NCBI RefSeq assembly: GCF_901933205.1 | Contig: NC_044586.1 | Coordinates: forward strand, 17,368,569-17,432,568 | Direction: 5' to 3' | DNA: 64,000 nt | DNA from: Camarhynchus parvulus | Lineage: Eukaryota > Chordata > Aves > Passeriformes > Thraupidae | Shown here: piece by piece, positions 1 through 14,100 of the stretch | How the letters are laid out: every line of letters begins with the position of its first letter | How positions within the stretch are numbered: position 1 is the first letter of the stretch | The notes under the pieces: model-generated | Databases searched by the model: none | The model's input: only the letters and a program-made list of their open reading frames with translations | Told to the model about the DNA's origin: nothing | Program-made: the position numbers and the translations under genes

Positions 1-69
1 AGGAAGGAAGGAAGGAAGGAAGGAAGGAAGGAAGGAAGGAAGGAAGGAAGGAAGGAAGGAAGGAAGGAA
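1..69. repeat. (AGGA)n microsatellite, cut by window edge
   Basis: About 17 uninterrupted AGGA units run from the first base and decay into unique sequence after position 69. The array continues beyond the left edge, so its true length is unknown. It has the same GGAA core as the TTCC array near 31 kb read on the other strand. Confidence 0.97.
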
Positions 70-2976
70 ACAGAGCATCCTTTCTGGTGCCTATATTTGG
101 GAATCTGTAAAGACGGAGCTGGAATGAATGTCCTATATGCAGATCCTGATGTTATCTCTTGTTATCTCACCCAAATGTGCAATAATTAGGGGGGAAAATT
201 TGAAGTTTCACACAATATATACTGAAAAATATCCACAAATATTTTCCATTACGTAGCTCATATGAGAGCATGTGTGTTCCATAGACTAAAGGAAATGCAG
301 TTCAGTATCAGAAGCTTCTAAGACTAATAAGCGAGTTAAGGCCTTTCTAGAAAAAAATCAAGGTATGTTTTTGTTGTATTCACTGTATAATGCCTTTTTT
401 TCAGGATTTTGACACTGGGTGAGTTGGATTCTTGGTTTGCCACTTTGAAATAATTTTTATACTTCCCATGTCATGATTTACAGAGAAGCTTCCCATTTCT
501 CCCAAACCTCTGCCACACACTTCTATTCTTCTCCTCCATTCCTGCTCAAGAAAAGCCACCTCTGAGCTGGAGCAGAGTTCATTGTGTGTGGCAGGGTGTG
601 AAGGGACTTGGGCAGCAGCAATCCAGATTAAACTTTTCTCTGGTAGGCAGAGTGAACACAGTTCTGGGGGTGGGGGGAAAGGAGTATTTAGGCATGGCAA
701 AAAAAGTAGTATTGATAGATGTGCCAAGCTGCAGATGCTGAAATCCTGCTGAATTTTGGGGTATTTTACAAGGTATTTAATTGCTTTAACAGTGCTCTGT
801 TCCATATTAAAATAATCTTTCTCAAGATCTTGGGTAAAGGCTCTTCTCTGTTTTAATTCAGCAATTGTTTATTACTGCAGTAAAGCAGGAGGTTTGACTT
901 TGTTTGACTTGGTGTATACCTCACTGCAAGGCCCTACCCCAGAAGAGCTGCAAAAGCAATCTTTTTTCTTTGGCACCATTGGCACCTCATCCCAGCCCTG
1001 ACTGGGATGAGGTAAGAAAAGTGGGATATTGCTTTATGAGTTGCACTTACCACAGCTTTGCAAGCTTCTATTTGCATCTGCATTTGTGAACTTTTTAATC
1101 CATTGAAGAAGGAAAATCAGCTTAAAGAAATTAGGCTCTCAGCACAGGTAATAAAGGGCTGTGAATTATCATGGTGCCCAGGTGATGTGCAGTAACATAA
1201 ATTTCTTTGGATTTGTTTTGGATAATGTGACCAGAAGTTTAGAGCTGTTAGCAGTTTTGTGTTGGTGGAACTATTACAGGTCTCCATGACTGTAATAGCA
1301 ACTTGTGCTTTGTGTGGTTTTTATGAGGTTGAATTGTCTTTATATTGATGAATCCCAGAGAATGCCCTTTCACTTCAAAGCTACCAGATAAGCCATGTCT
1401 CTGCCCAACACACACTGGGGGTGATCATTGACCAATTCTGCACAGCAAAGCCAACTTTATGCCCAGTTTTATTCTCTCACCAGCTTTGACAGCTGCCATC
1501 CCAGCAATAAATCCTGAGTGTCCATAATAAGACTTTTGAAAGGGTCCCAAATACTTTCCTCCTTATTTAGCATCACCATCTCAACTCCTTCATATCTCCT
1601 CTGGAAACGGTTCACCTTTTTTGGAAACCTCTCTGCAAGCTACTTTATTAATAATGTGTAATTTAATTTTTCTATTACTGACTTAAAGAAATAAAATTTT
1701 AAACACTGCATTAATGTGTGATGTATGAGATGAAGGGTCCTTAGTGGAAATTCATTAAGACTTGCCATTAATTTTCCTCTCTTCCCTGCTGCCTCCATTT
1801 TGTGTCTGTGGTCAGAAGTAATCCTGACCAAACTCCCTTTTATTGGATTTTGTCATCCCTGGCAGTGACAGGTACCACTGCCAGCAGTGGCAGCAGCTGT
1901 ACAAGATGAGCAGAGGAAACCTTTTCACCCTGAGGTCTGTGTTTGGGCATAACATGGAGCTGAAAGCCACCCCAGCCCTGATTCACAGCATACCTTGCTG
2001 TTTCCAGGACACCTGTTGCAGGAATGTGCAGCCTCACCAAGCTGTCTGAGCACTTCATGCTTTTCACTTTGTGCTGTTAAATGAACTGGGATTCAATTGC
2101 ATCTACCATAGCTGCAACATCAAACAGGCACAGCACTTGGAAATGGATTGTGCACCACAGTTTGAGAGCCCCTGACACACAGCAAGACGCAGTCAGAGGT
2201 GAAAGCTGCTTCACTCTGACTCTATTGATTCCTGGGTTTATTTTGCAGGAATTGGGTCTGGTAGCTATTGAAAGCAATAAAAAAGATTTTCTCCTGCAGG
2301 CACTACAGCAGGGTTTTCTGTGTGAGAAGCCTGCCAAACTGATGGCTGTGCAAACCAAACTCTCTCTTTCATGGAGGAGTGACATTATGCACAAGCAGAG
2401 ACAGTAGGAGCTCTTCTCTTACTAATGCACTGCATTTCACACCCAAAGGGCATTATTTACTGGGAGAGTAAGTATTTTGCATGTGTCCTAACTGCAGTCC
2501 TGAGTATTTTTACAGCTTGAGAAACCCAGAAAAAGAGTTTGCTCTTTCCCTTACAGTGATCTTTTGTTAGGTTTTGCGGTGGTGCATCCCCCTCCTGCCT
2601 GGTCTGCACTACGATCTCAGAGTGACTGAAACACTCATTTCACAACAGATTTTAAATGGCATGTGCCTGGGTTTCTTTCCTGCAATTCAATGTGGTGTTG
2701 TATAATCCCTGAAAAACATACTTTTTCTCCCTTCCACCAAATACATTTAAAGAAAACAGGTTTTCAGCTCCTTATTCCATCAAAGTTTGAGAAGAGGTCT
2801 CCAGTTTTCCATCTTAGTAACAACTCAATTACCACACCTCCTACTCTGACCAGCAGAGTTGAAGAAAACTCTTAAAGATATCTGGAGTATTTTTATTGAA
2901 ATCAGCAGCCTGAGATAAAATCTCAGTTGGATCCCGAGTGTCCACTGGGCTATGAGGAACTTGGGATTATCTCATG
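70..2976. other. AT-rich intergenic or intronic sequence, no gene seen
   Basis: I see no gene, RNA or recognisable transposon here. The longest open frame (minus strand, 401-805, 134 codons) is rich in Pro, Ser and Leu, has no known domain, and is within chance expectation for 64 kb. Confidence 0.6.
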
Positions 2977-3030
2977 GGTGTGTTATGAATTTGAACGAGG
3001 CCAAACTTTCTCTGGAGAAAGAGGTTCTCG

Positions 3031-3036
3031 TTTATT
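3031..3036 (-). terminator. LTR polyadenylation signal AATAAA
   Basis: An exact AATAAA on the minus strand lies 50 bp before the U5 end of the LTR. Its position relative to the TATA box fits the R region of a retroviral LTR. Confidence 0.75.
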
Positions 3037-3186
3037 AAAATAGCTGCAAGGAATGGAGTACCCAGGATAAGCCCAGGGACCCACACAGTGAGCCAAAACC
3101 AGAACAGTGCACCACCCCCAAGTGCACTGGGCTCTTCCCAGAAAACAAGTATCCAAAAAGAACGCTGACGCAACCGAACTCCCTCC

Positions 3187-3193
3187 ATTTATA
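3187..3193 (-). promoter_or_regulatory. TATA box of the LTR promoter
   Basis: The minus strand reads TATAAAT here. It lies downstream of the CCAAT-containing tandem repeat and about 150 bp upstream of the AATAAA signal, the usual U3-R layout. Confidence 0.75.
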
Positions 3194-3261
3194 GCCCCCT
3201 TCGAGTCCAGGATTGGTCCATTTTGGATCCGCATGGGGATTGGTCCATTTCCAGGCTTCTC

Positions 3262-3371
3262 ATTGGTCTTTAACACCGTTCATTCTGAACCAATCATTTC
3301 TGCAGGTCTTTGAACAATTGGTCTCTAACACTGTTCATTTTGGACCAATAGTTTCTGCAGGGCTTCAAATG
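3262..3371 (-). repeat. Two 55-bp tandem units with CCAAT boxes in the LTR U3
   Basis: Units 3262-3316 and 3317-3371 have exactly 55-bp period and differ at a minority of positions. A third copy of the first bases (ATTGGTC) begins at 3372. Each unit contains ATTGG near its start and a CCAAT in the opposite orientation about 28 bp later. Duplicated U3 segments of this kind act as enhancers in many retroviral LTRs; activity here is inferred. Confidence 0.88.
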
Positions 3372-3572
3372 ATTGGTCAGATCTTCCATCCAATCCCTCT
3401 TTGACCTCGCCTTGCCCCGCCAGACTGCCCTTCCACCAAACCCTGGACCCTTCTCCTTGAACATTCTAATCAGACCCCCCCCCTTTTAACATAATACAAT
3501 TAATATAACATAATTAATACAATACAATTGAACTATACCCTAATTTAACATAACTTTTACCTCTAACAGGTG

Positions 3573-6500
3573 TGTTGCTCTTCTACTGAATTCAAACAAG
3601 TTCTCACCTTATATTTAATGTAGAAGTTGAAGAAATTAATAAATTCGAAGCAAGACACAGAAGACTGTACAGCATTTCCAGTGAAACTGGGCTTGCCCTG
3701 GTCTCATTCCCAAGCTGTAACGTGGCTTGATGCTCATAAAATCCAGCCCAGTTTTGTTGAAAGTTTTATGAACTTCCTTCAGCCTTCAGCCTGGGAATTA
3801 ACTCAATTTTCAGCCAGACAACATACCCCGATAGACAGTGTGTGAGTGGGAGGATATATATGTGGCATTGACATAGGTTTTCATATCTGTTTCAAGTAAT
3901 ACTTTAGAAAACAAGAACATTATTAACAGCTTGAAAAACTAACTTCAGAATCAACCTTGTTCAACATAGCTTGGGTCTAACATCTGCAGCCCAAAACTTG
4001 TGGGAGTTTGGGTCTTTGATGCCACAGCCTGGAAACTGAAAGTGAATATTCTGAGTGAATTCACAAAGGGATCTTCTTCTTGGCACTCAACTCTTCCTCA
4101 ATAGCTGAAAATTCCACAAGAGAGATTGCACATTTTTGGCCAATGTATTTCTGATAGAGGACAAAATCTTGCTGTCAAAGATGATGAAGAAAACCCCAGT
4201 CATGTTTACCAAGGAAATTACCAGTACAGAAGTCAGGAAATGAAGGCTGTGAGACTTCTCTCACCCTAGGGCTGGTAGTGGAAATCTCCAGACAGGCAGG
4301 ATATTTCCAGCTTATACCTCACCTCTCACAGGTGCTCTGTCAGATTGTTCTTTCCTGATACTAATAATCAGATCAACTGTAGTTTAGGGCTGTATATTTT
4401 CTTCTCTATCCCTCTCTCTCTCTGCCTATACATGATGATAAAGACAGCAGTGGTGCTGCTGTACTTGCCAAACCCCAAAACAGAACGACTTCCTGGTGTG
4501 TTCCTGGGGTGCTGGGCAGTGCTGCTTTGTGCTGTTTTCCAGCTGTCTGTGGCCTGGGAGCCATGGAACCCCTGGATAGATGGCATGGAAATGGCATGTC
4601 TGGAGTGCCATGACAGCTGACATATGTGGGCACAGCTCAGCCTGTGAAACAGGCTGTGCTTATGCATATTCATTGAATGTAAACTCATTATGTAAATGCA
4701 CAGGCTTCACAGAGCATTTTCATTTGCTGGGTGTTTTCTTTGGTAGATCATAAATCACTGCCATGTTAAAAATCAGTCAGTGTATAAACTGTGTCAAATT
4801 CTTCATACAATGAAATAATTTTCAAAATTATATTCATTGTCATTAGGGTAATTTTTCCACCAAGAAATCATTTTTCTAATGACATGACTCAACAGACAAA
4901 AGAAGCAGTTGCAATAATAAGGCATCATTCCTGTGCAAGAGCTGACTGGAAAGTTGGAAGACAAGGGCTCTGTAACATTGTAAATGACTGAATTTTGAAT
5001 TGCAGAAAAACTATTTTTGACTGCTACAAAACAAGATGGTTGGGTTTTTTTCAGGTTAATGTGTAAACTGTATTAGAATAGTTCATGTGTAAAGTGTTTT
5101 AAAACTGTTGCACCCTGATTAAAGGGAACTGTAGCTTCTTTTAATTTTTGCAGGAAGAAGGTTGCCCTTCAGAGATTTTTCTTCCTAAAACTAAAAAAAT
5201 GTAAATTTACTTGCAAGTTTCCCTTTGCTGCAATTTTCCTGCAAAATGTTGGCTTTCAGCATCCTTAAGAGACCATATTGCAAAGTACACAGGAAATGCT
5301 GGTTTTCTTGCTTATAGAAGATCAGTGACTGTTTTGGGGTCTTTTTTAACAGACTGGGACACAGGTGGTTTTCCCTGAGAAGGGAGAAGGGGAAGCCAGG
5401 AAGAGAACCATGATTGTGGCTCAGCTCTAGAGCAACCTTGTCCCATCCTGAAGATGAGAACTCATTGTTTTCTTCGTTCTTTATCAGTGTCTTGGAACAC
5501 CTTGACTCAGACTAAAGCACAGCTTAATGTGGTTTCAGATGAAGAGCAAAAATAATATGTGGTGGGCAAAATGAAATGGTTTTGTGGTTGGGCCAATGGC
5601 TCAGGTTAAATGAGGATTTTCCACAATGGAAACTAATGTCAGATTCAAGTGTGAACACAAATGGAAAAGGTCATTTTTTGAAGCAATGCCCATGCAAATA
5701 TTCTTGTTCTCTAACAGGTGTGTACATTTTGGTACTGATGAATCCTCTTGGAAATTATGCTATATTTTGTGTGGAAAGAATGAGGACATCCAAAAAAGCT
5801 GCTGCTTAAGAAACAGCTACGGCACAAGGGCTTCTTTGGCTGGAGTCCTGCTGCAGATGGGCACACACAGCTTTCCTGGGGTCTCTTCTGGAGAGCTGAT
5901 TGCTGTGTTTTTCCCTGTTCCCAGCACACATCCGACACACAAGAGAGTTAATTGTCAGAGCTATCCCTATGAAGTTGCTAAGCAACATCACTGGGCCCCA
6001 GCATCAGCTGCGCCACCAGGCGCTTCTGCTGCCACAGGATGCCTCTGGCTCAGCAGATGATTCTGCAGTTAGCACGGAAATGCTCAGAAAACTTAGCTCA
6101 CCTCCTCAGATCCCACAGTCCATCCAGCTCACCTAACAAAAATAATTTAGTAATTTCATTTTTGTTATTTAACTCCAGCTGCTTAAAAATTATTCCCAGT
6201 CTAAAATTTCTATAGTAAGACCAGTTTATTCTGTTAACAGCCAATCTTTTCAGATGTTTAAACCGATCACTCCTACTTGAGATGAACTGATTGCCTTTAT
6301 GATTTTAAGGTATTATTGTAGTAAGTGAACATATATCTTGACATCCTATGAGGCTGAAGCAGGGTGAACACCTATTCAGTCACTGCAGTTCTGCTTCCCA
6401 GAACTGAGCCTGAGATTTTCCAATATTATCACAGATGTTTTCAGCCTGGCATCCCAGTCAAAGCCAAAGGTACTGGGGAACTTGCAACCTTTGGGTAAAT

Positions 6501-9500
6501 CAACAAGCCTTACAATCATTAAAAACACAAGTCTCTGTACTCTTGTCATCCCAGCCTGATTACAGATCAAGAATTCTGGGCTGCATAATCTGCTCTTAAT
6601 GGAGCATGTGCCCTGCAGAGTTTGCTCTCTGTGTGAAAGGTTCAAGCCCTGAATACCCTTGAGACAGCAGCAAAACTCCTAATCAGTAATGGAATCCATT
6701 GTTTTATCTATTCTCAGAACAAATAATTCTAGGGCTGCCAGAGGTAATAAAAACAACATTTTTATGGCTTAGTGTCCTGCAGTGGTTTTGAGGTCTGACT
6801 GAAGACAATGGCACTTAGTGGGTTTGCTTTCTGTGTCAATTCTCTTGTCATCAAGCTAAGTAAAAATCACACTGCAGCTTCTCTCCCTCACCCAGAGATT
6901 CATACTCTCTTGTTCTTTTTTCCTCACTGTGCTTAAAAAACTTGTAGGAACCTAATTATTGGTCAAGTTTGGCTGCACTTGGATCCCTCAGAAGCTACTG
7001 GTGAAAAGATAAGGTAAACAAGCCCTCAAAAGCTATGATTAAAAAAGCTTCTTTTCCTTAAGGAAGCAGCCTTAGCAGCCAGTCTTAGTAACTCCAAAGA
7101 ATCCATTATTGTGCACATTTCCAGGCTATCAAAAGTATGTGGATTTCAGCCTGAGGAAGGTACCTTGAATTAATAGGTTTTCATTCAAATCCTAGACCCT
7201 TGTCAAAATGGTTTGTCACTCTTTCTTTGGTTTTGTTATAAGTAGTATTTTGCATAAATATTGATTGTTCTCATTTTCTACGTTCACTTATGACACCTTG
7301 TTATCAAGGTTAGCAATATCACTGGTTTAACACATTTGATTTTTCAATTTCTTTGAATTCTTGGATTCTCAAAAACTCTTATGGTCACTGCAGGTGTTGG
7401 CAGAGTGAATTTCATTGACTGGCAATATAAATGCTTTATTTCTTTGCCTTTTCTAAGCTTTTAGAAATATTTTATAGAGCTATAGCAGTTTGTAGGCCAC
7501 AGATAGAAATGGCTACTCTAAAGTTACCCTTTTATTTTGTTTGGTTTTATTGTGTTTATAGTCAGCCACATCCTGAAACTATTCTCAGCTAAAGCTGGAA
7601 AATATTCTATAATGTTAAGCCAGAATTTTTTGTGTCTTTTGAGTTTCAAGCGTATCTGTGCTGCCTTAGTCTGAAAGAGATAACATATGTGTGCTGTTCT
7701 GGGAAGTGGGACCACACCTCTGGAAATCAGTGAAAGTAAGAAGGATAGCAGCAAAATAATCCCAGGGTCAACCAAATTTTATTGATGATTTCAGCAGAGT
7801 ATAATTGTGACCAGTACATTGCACAGTGACAAGTACACTGTGAGAGAAATTTCAGTTTTGTTTAGGTTAGTGGGAGCCTTATCCTCAACTTCAGTTGAAT
7901 CAGGATTTACATTTTATTATTTTAGCGTTTAATAGTCTTACATAATTATACTCCATAGAAGATTGAAAAAAATCAGACATGCCCTGCTCTTGTTAGTTTT
8001 GCTTTCCCTCTCTTTTTGTCAGTGTTTTTTTCACTGTAACCTTCTCATCTAGCATTTAGTTTCTTATCTGTATTAGGCAGACTCCATGCACCACTTCACT
8101 GTTCACAGACTTTTTTCTGTTGAGCAGACTGTTGTTCTTTTTCTGTTTGGATGCAGAGTCTGAGCACCCCTGAGGTCATGAAGGGGCAGCAAAAGCACTG
8201 TGCCATGGCTGCCAGCTAAAAACTGTTCTGCATCAGCCTCTTGAGTGCACAAGTGGTTTTCCTCAGGGGACTGGTAACGACATGAGGAGCCTTCTCCACA
8301 AACATGCTGGAAGGGGCCTCACTAGAGCACCTTGTTAAAATTTCCCTTTTGTAAGTGGAAATTGCTTTGCCTCAAAGGTCAGCCCCTTTTCACGTATCAC
8401 TTAATCATGACTATGAAAGATGACTTATCTCTGAGGCTATAAAAATGTTTTGCCTCCTGACATACTTTACATTAAAACATTTTGGGTTTGTTGTTTCTTA
8501 ACAAGAAAAATTAGATGATACGACACCTTAAAATTACCACCAAAAGGAGTCCAATATTACCTAAGAAGATGAACATTCCAGATTCTCAGATAAAGCCCCC
8601 TACCCCTCATGTCTAAAGTGCCAAATGGAATTGTGAAGAACACCATCAAAATGAAGACCATTTTCTCCCATAAAATGACTGCAGATTGATGGCCTTTTCT
8701 TCACGGTTTGTGACAGGGAGGTGACAACAACTTTCTATTATTAAAGCTAATAAACAGAAATCATTGTCACCATGGTTCTGCTTTCACCAAACAAATCAAA
8801 TTTGTCACTGATGGCACACTGAACATTAAACTAAGCACAGAGAAGGTTCAGGGTGAAATCCTGGTCCCTCTGGAACCACTGGACCTTGAAGCATGCCTTG
8901 AACATCCCTATAAGGGAAGTTATTTAGTGTCTTAGCAAAATCTCTTTTTTTTTTCCTCTTCTGTGCGCTGTAAGAAGGCATCCTGGTGATCAGCACTTGC
9001 GGGTTTTATGAGTCCTTCACAGGTTCAGATGATCAATACTGCTGGAATACCTAATACATCTTTTCTAACTATGAGCAAACAGCCATTGTGGCAATGGGAG
9101 AATGTTGAAAGTATATGTAAAAATTAAGTCAGCTAAAAAAAAAAGAGAGGATTCATGGAAGATTAAATTTGTCAAGTACCTTTAAAAGTAGGGTCAGTTT
9201 TATAGTAAAATCATGAGTCAAAAAAAAATTTCAGGTCAGCACCTGAGTCAAACCTTGATGGTTTTGTACAAATAGAAAGCCTCATGTCTGTTCCTTAAAA
9301 TTGAACTCAAATTTATTTGAATCTCCTGTTTTCTGAAAAGTGGCTGTCAGCTTCTTCAGTGAGTTTTTACTTAGTAAAAGCTAACCTGCTATTTAAACTG
9401 TTGCAAAAGTGGCTTACCTGAAGTCTTATTTTCAGTCAGTTTAAATGAACAATTTCAGTCTTGTGCAGATGCACTTAAATCAATGTACAGCTGCCATATA

Positions 9501-10842
9501 AAACTCCACCCTTTGAATTAAGCTAGATCAACATAAGCCAGTTGTAAATCAATTTAACTGTGTCTATACATGGATTTGCTTGCTGTTTAATGAAACTGAT
9601 CTAAAAGAAAAAATCCAACTGAAACCACTGCAATTTTCCTTCCCAGGCAAAACCTATATTATGTTAATTTATTTGGAACTAGAACTCCTCTGGCAAAGGT
9701 ACTGAATAGCAAGCAGAACTGAAGTGCCTGAACATCAACCTGAATTCTTGGTCTTGTTATGGATTCTGACTAAGAAGTTTTTTTTGCATGAATTAATGTT
9801 TCTCCCTCAGTGCGATTTAACCCATGCATTTGTCTTCCCAAATGGTTGGGATTTTTTTGTTGTAAAGTAAGCTGATTAACTTAATCCAAATAGGATTTCA
9901 CCCAATGTTTTTGTGCTGTCAGTAGTTGCAAGGGCTCCTCACATCAGCAGTTATGTTCTTAATGAAATCGCCTGGGCTTTCAGTTTGATTTGTGGATACA
10001 AGCAAGGAAAACTTTAAATTCAGTCAGAAAAATTGTCCATGTATTGTCTAGCCAGGATGTTCTGGTAGGGTTTCCTTTGTATCTAGGAAATTGATGCTTC
10101 CATGAATTTATGGCTTCTAATGACAGTGATCTTCAGTTTGTTCCTCATTAAAAAACATTAGTTCTAATTAAAGCTCGCACTTTTTGTACTTCTGGAAACT
10201 GTGTAAAGAATAATCATCCTTGTACATGTATCTATTGCTTAGTGAACCGATATTTCCAGAGCTGATGGCATTTCTTCTCTAAGTCACTAATTTTAGTGAA
10301 TACCTTTAAAGGGCAGCAAGAAACAAAAAGTTCAGACTTGAACAACCCCAATTCCTAATGTCTTATCTGAAAATCACAAATCTACAGCCATGATAAACAT
10401 ACATAAAAAGCCAAATGGGTCTCTATGGCTTTGTCTAGACTTTTATTTACCCCAAAATATGGCTGTTATTCTGATAAAAGCTATTGCTGCTCCCTGCAGC
10501 CTTCCCCTGGTCAATAGTCAAAGACAATTCCAGCTACAGTCACGCTTCTGTTGGTGTTGTGCTCATCCCCATCACATGTCCTGCACAGCACTCAGAAATT
10601 CAGTAGGATCATGAGAAAATAGTAGTGGTGTAGCCTTTCACACCCATTTGCTCTGGAATAATGTATACATCTAACAGCATTAATTTTGTACATGCTCATT
10701 ATTTCCTACCTACACTGCAGAGCAATACCAGATTTCCCACTGCCAGAGCCTAATGAATATTTTCTACGGTATAGAAGGAATTATTTGCCTGTAGTGGACT
10801 CTTCTTTGTTGTTCAGAGTTTTCTGTAGGCACTGAAAGGATC
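3573..10842. other. AT-rich non-coding sequence, no gene seen
   Basis: About 7.3 kb with no recognised exon, RNA gene or clear transposon. Open frames are short (none above 144 codons) and overlap in different frames without a coding pattern. Any conserved non-coding element would need a cross-species alignment to see. Confidence 0.6.
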
Positions 10843-11190
10843 TGTTGCTGCAGGCCCCCAGCCGTGTAATAATTAGCATTGACTCCATGATTCTCTGAAG
10901 GCTGATCAATCACTTTATTATACTACACTTATTAAGAAACCCATTGTCCTTGCAGACAGTCACAATACAGGTGGACCCCATTGGTCCTTCAGTCTAAACA
11001 CCATCACCACTGGCCAATTCAGAAACCACCCTTTGGTGGAGCAAATCTCCATAACACATTCCACATGTTCACAACAACAGGTGCAGCAAGGGAAGATAAG
11101 AATTGTTTATCATTCTTTTCTCTGATCTTCTCACAGCCTTTTCCAGGACAATGCCTGGGGAAGTTGTGCGTTGCTCTCTGTGGCCAGAGA
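10843..11190 (-). mobile_element. Old avian ERV LTR remnant
   Basis: The left end starts TGTTG, so on the minus strand the element ends ...CAACA as an LTR should. An AATAAA signal lies at 10914-10919 on the minus strand. The sequence just left of it, and the CCAAT-type block further right (about 10,982-11,030), resemble the U5 and U3 of an LTR family abundant in songbirds, in the same order. It is diverged from my recollection of that family and I found no target duplication. The right boundary near 11,160-11,190 is uncertain. Confidence 0.6.
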
Positions 11191-14100
11191 GCTGCTGTCA
11201 CAGGGAACTTCAATAAAAGCACACATATGGAAAGAAAAGCCACTGAGTATGTACTAAGGGCAAACCTCTCTGCCAGGCAGGGCCCTCTCAGGGCTGCTGT
11301 TCCCAGCACAGTGTGAGCACACTGTTCTCAGTATAACGCTACTCCAAACATCCAAATATGTGGAGATTTTTAAGGGGGAAAATTTAGAAAACTACTTTGG
11401 ATTTTCTGCAAGTACTTTCAACTTGTACTGGTACAGTATCTTCAATAAACTATCCATATACTGAAGGAATGCAACCAGGAGAATAAATAATCAGATTTGA
11501 CATGTTTCATTACCAAACGTGGAAGTTCACAATGTCTTGTTTGTTGGCATCAGCATGGAGATTCAGACCACTATATCTTCTGGAGACAGCCCTCTCTTAT
11601 TTTTGATGTTTTTCTGCCTCTTTCTCACCTAGACTCAGCCTTCCTCGTCCCTTACTCCCTGTCTTTTGTACATATTTTTTTCCTATCAGCTCAGTCTCTC
11701 AAATCAAAATATTGTCCTCTTTTCATCTTCCTTCCATATGTGTCTTGTCCCAGATCTTAACTTTCCTCTAACAGTGCTGAACATGTAAAATTATCTTAAG
11801 AAAGGATGTTCATTTTTTTTGAGACTTTCAAGCCTAATCAACAAGAGTGGAGATTCAATTGGTGAAACACAGAGAGTGCCAGCAAGCTGCAAGTGATGCC
11901 CAGGTGTTAAAAAAATAAATTATTTGTGGGTAGAACTGCCTTGTTAAGGTTTAGGGCTTGACATGCTTCAATGATCCCAGCCCAGACAGAGGCTGACAAA
12001 GCTTGGTAAGAAGAAGGTCCAGTGAAAATGGACACAAAGACCAAAGGGACATCTGTCAGAACTCCCAAGATAAGGAAGTTCCTGCCGAGCTCCTGCTGCC
12101 ACCTTTTCTTTCAGTCTTGAGCCCTCCAAAAATGTCTCTAAAAATGGTTTGATTTCAAGCTATTGGTCCATGAGGTAATGCTAAATAGTCTAGGAAATAA
12201 TTTAATTTTCAGATAAAGTATGTTTTTTATTCAGATGGTGACCCACAAGAAATTCAGATAGTTGAGAGGCTTTACTGAGCAGCAGACTTAGGAACTCCCG
12301 CTCCAGAAACTGTTTCCATGGTTAATTTGACAATAAACTTTTGAGTATGTAGAAAGACTCTTTTTCAGCCTCAGATTTATAAGCCGTTGGGTTGGCAAAA
12401 TCTTTTATGAATTCCATAACTGCATTTTGGCCTGACTTCATCTTTCATGCAAAGCATCAATTCTATTTCTGTTCCCCAAACCCATCTATTTTTACACAGG
12501 GGCTTTGTGTGTCATTCTCTGCATGGTCCTGGCTGCCACACTCCCAGCCTTCATCCAGTCCCATATTTTCCAGAGCATTGTCTTCCCAAAAACTCCTGTC
12601 TCCCGTGACCCTATTTTCAAGCTAGCAGCTTCTCAGCTCCTACTATTGTCTTTAGTCTCCATCTGGCACTTATCCCACTGCTTCCAGGCACATACATCTT
12701 TTCCTTGTCTTTTCCTTTTGCTTTTCAGAGTATTCCTCCTCTTGTTCCTGCAAATCCAGCTCCCTCCTGGTACAGTTTCTCCTCCTGAATCTGAGCTGAG
12801 CTCCCTTGTCTGCTCTAGCCCCAGCCCTTGCTTTTTTATGCTGCTGTTCCCATCACTTTCAGCAGAAGCAAAGAATTCCTGTGTGATGGCAGTGTAAAAT
12901 CATACACTGGGGGTTTTTTACTGATAAACAAGGTTTATCCCATTCTCTTTGAAGAACTTCTAGCATATTTGGGGAAGCCTTTTAAATTGTTTCAGAGAGA
13001 CAAATAAGAAGTACCAAGTTTTTCCCCCGCACGTTCCCAAATGCTGCATGATTCCCAGGATCTCAGCTAGAACTTTGCAATTAGGCAATTTTAAAGCTTG
13101 TCAAAGCTGCAGACAATATGAGGCCATACAATGCAGCATAGACATAACACAATTAGAGTGAGTGTTCCAGTTATAAAGTAAGATGAGATGTGCATAATAG
13201 GGAAAGGAGCGACTGAGGGCAGAGGGGAAATGAAGGGCTCAAATTCCTTCCTCAACTTCAGCAGTTCTTAAACAATTGTAGGGAGCTGCACGCTCCAAGT
13301 GGGTTTGAATTTGTCTCATTACTCCCTAGGGTGGAAAGCTGCTCCTTCTGTCCTGTTCCTTCCCCATTTTCCTATTCAGGGCTCAGGCTTATTTCTCTGT
13401 TTCTTGTAAAATCATCCTCTTCATACAGGCGTGATCCCTGCAGCTCTTAAAATCCAGAGTCACCATGACCTGATGTAATACAGTTCAACAAATAAACAAA
13501 GCAAATGGGATTTGTTCACAGATATTTTTCTCCTAAAGACCATTTTCATTCTTGTGCCTCTCTGCTCCTTCAGCTGCCTGACTGCTGGACAGTCCCAGGC
13601 AACACTTAACCACTGCCCTATTTCCTTTATTATGGCACTCTCAGGCACTGGAGAAAAAGGACTCTGCCAGTTCAAACTCCATAGTGTGTCTGATAAAACT
13701 GATATTTATATTTTTGTGCAAAGCCATCAGGGAGACACAAAAACACCTCTTATTACAGAATGCTCTGCTATCAGGACCCTTTCATGGGGTGACGTCCTTC
13801 CACAAAGAGCCTCAGGCTCTTTCTTCATTAGCAAAGTGCTGTAGGGCCTTCTGGGCCCTGTGACTGTCCAGGGGTATCTGATCTAATTTCTTCATTTTAA
13901 TTATTGCTACAAGAGTAAAGGCAGAAATTCAGAGCAGTGTTTAGCACCGGGAAAAGGAGAACACATTCCACTTCTCCTGTAATAATTTGGATTTCTTTTA
14001 ACAATAGACAGGGTGCTAACCAGAACTGCACAGGAGACCTCTACAAATGCTAATAATTTATTTTTAATATGGTAGGATAGTATATATGGAAAGGCAACAG

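Larger units (their letters stand above)
2981..3568 (-). mobile_element. Complete solo LTR of an avian endogenous retrovirus
   Basis: The 588-bp element has LTR-type ends: read on the minus strand it starts TGTTA and ends TAACA, a 5-bp terminal inverted repeat with TG...CA. It is flanked by a 4-bp direct repeat GGTG (2977-2980 and 3569-3572), consistent with a target-site duplication; 4 bp is typical of ERV1/gammaretrovirus-like integration. The minus strand carries, in order, an AT-rich U3, a tandem repeat with CCAAT boxes, a TATAAA box (3188-3193), an AATAAA signal (3031-3036) and a short U5. No gag, pol or env lies on either side, so this is a solo LTR left by recombination of a provirus. 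Structure is seen directly; family assignment is inferred. Confidence 0.9.

Noticed and set aside
401..805. Minus-strand 134-codon ORF
   Set aside because: Low-complexity Pro/Ser/Leu composition and no domain; chance length.
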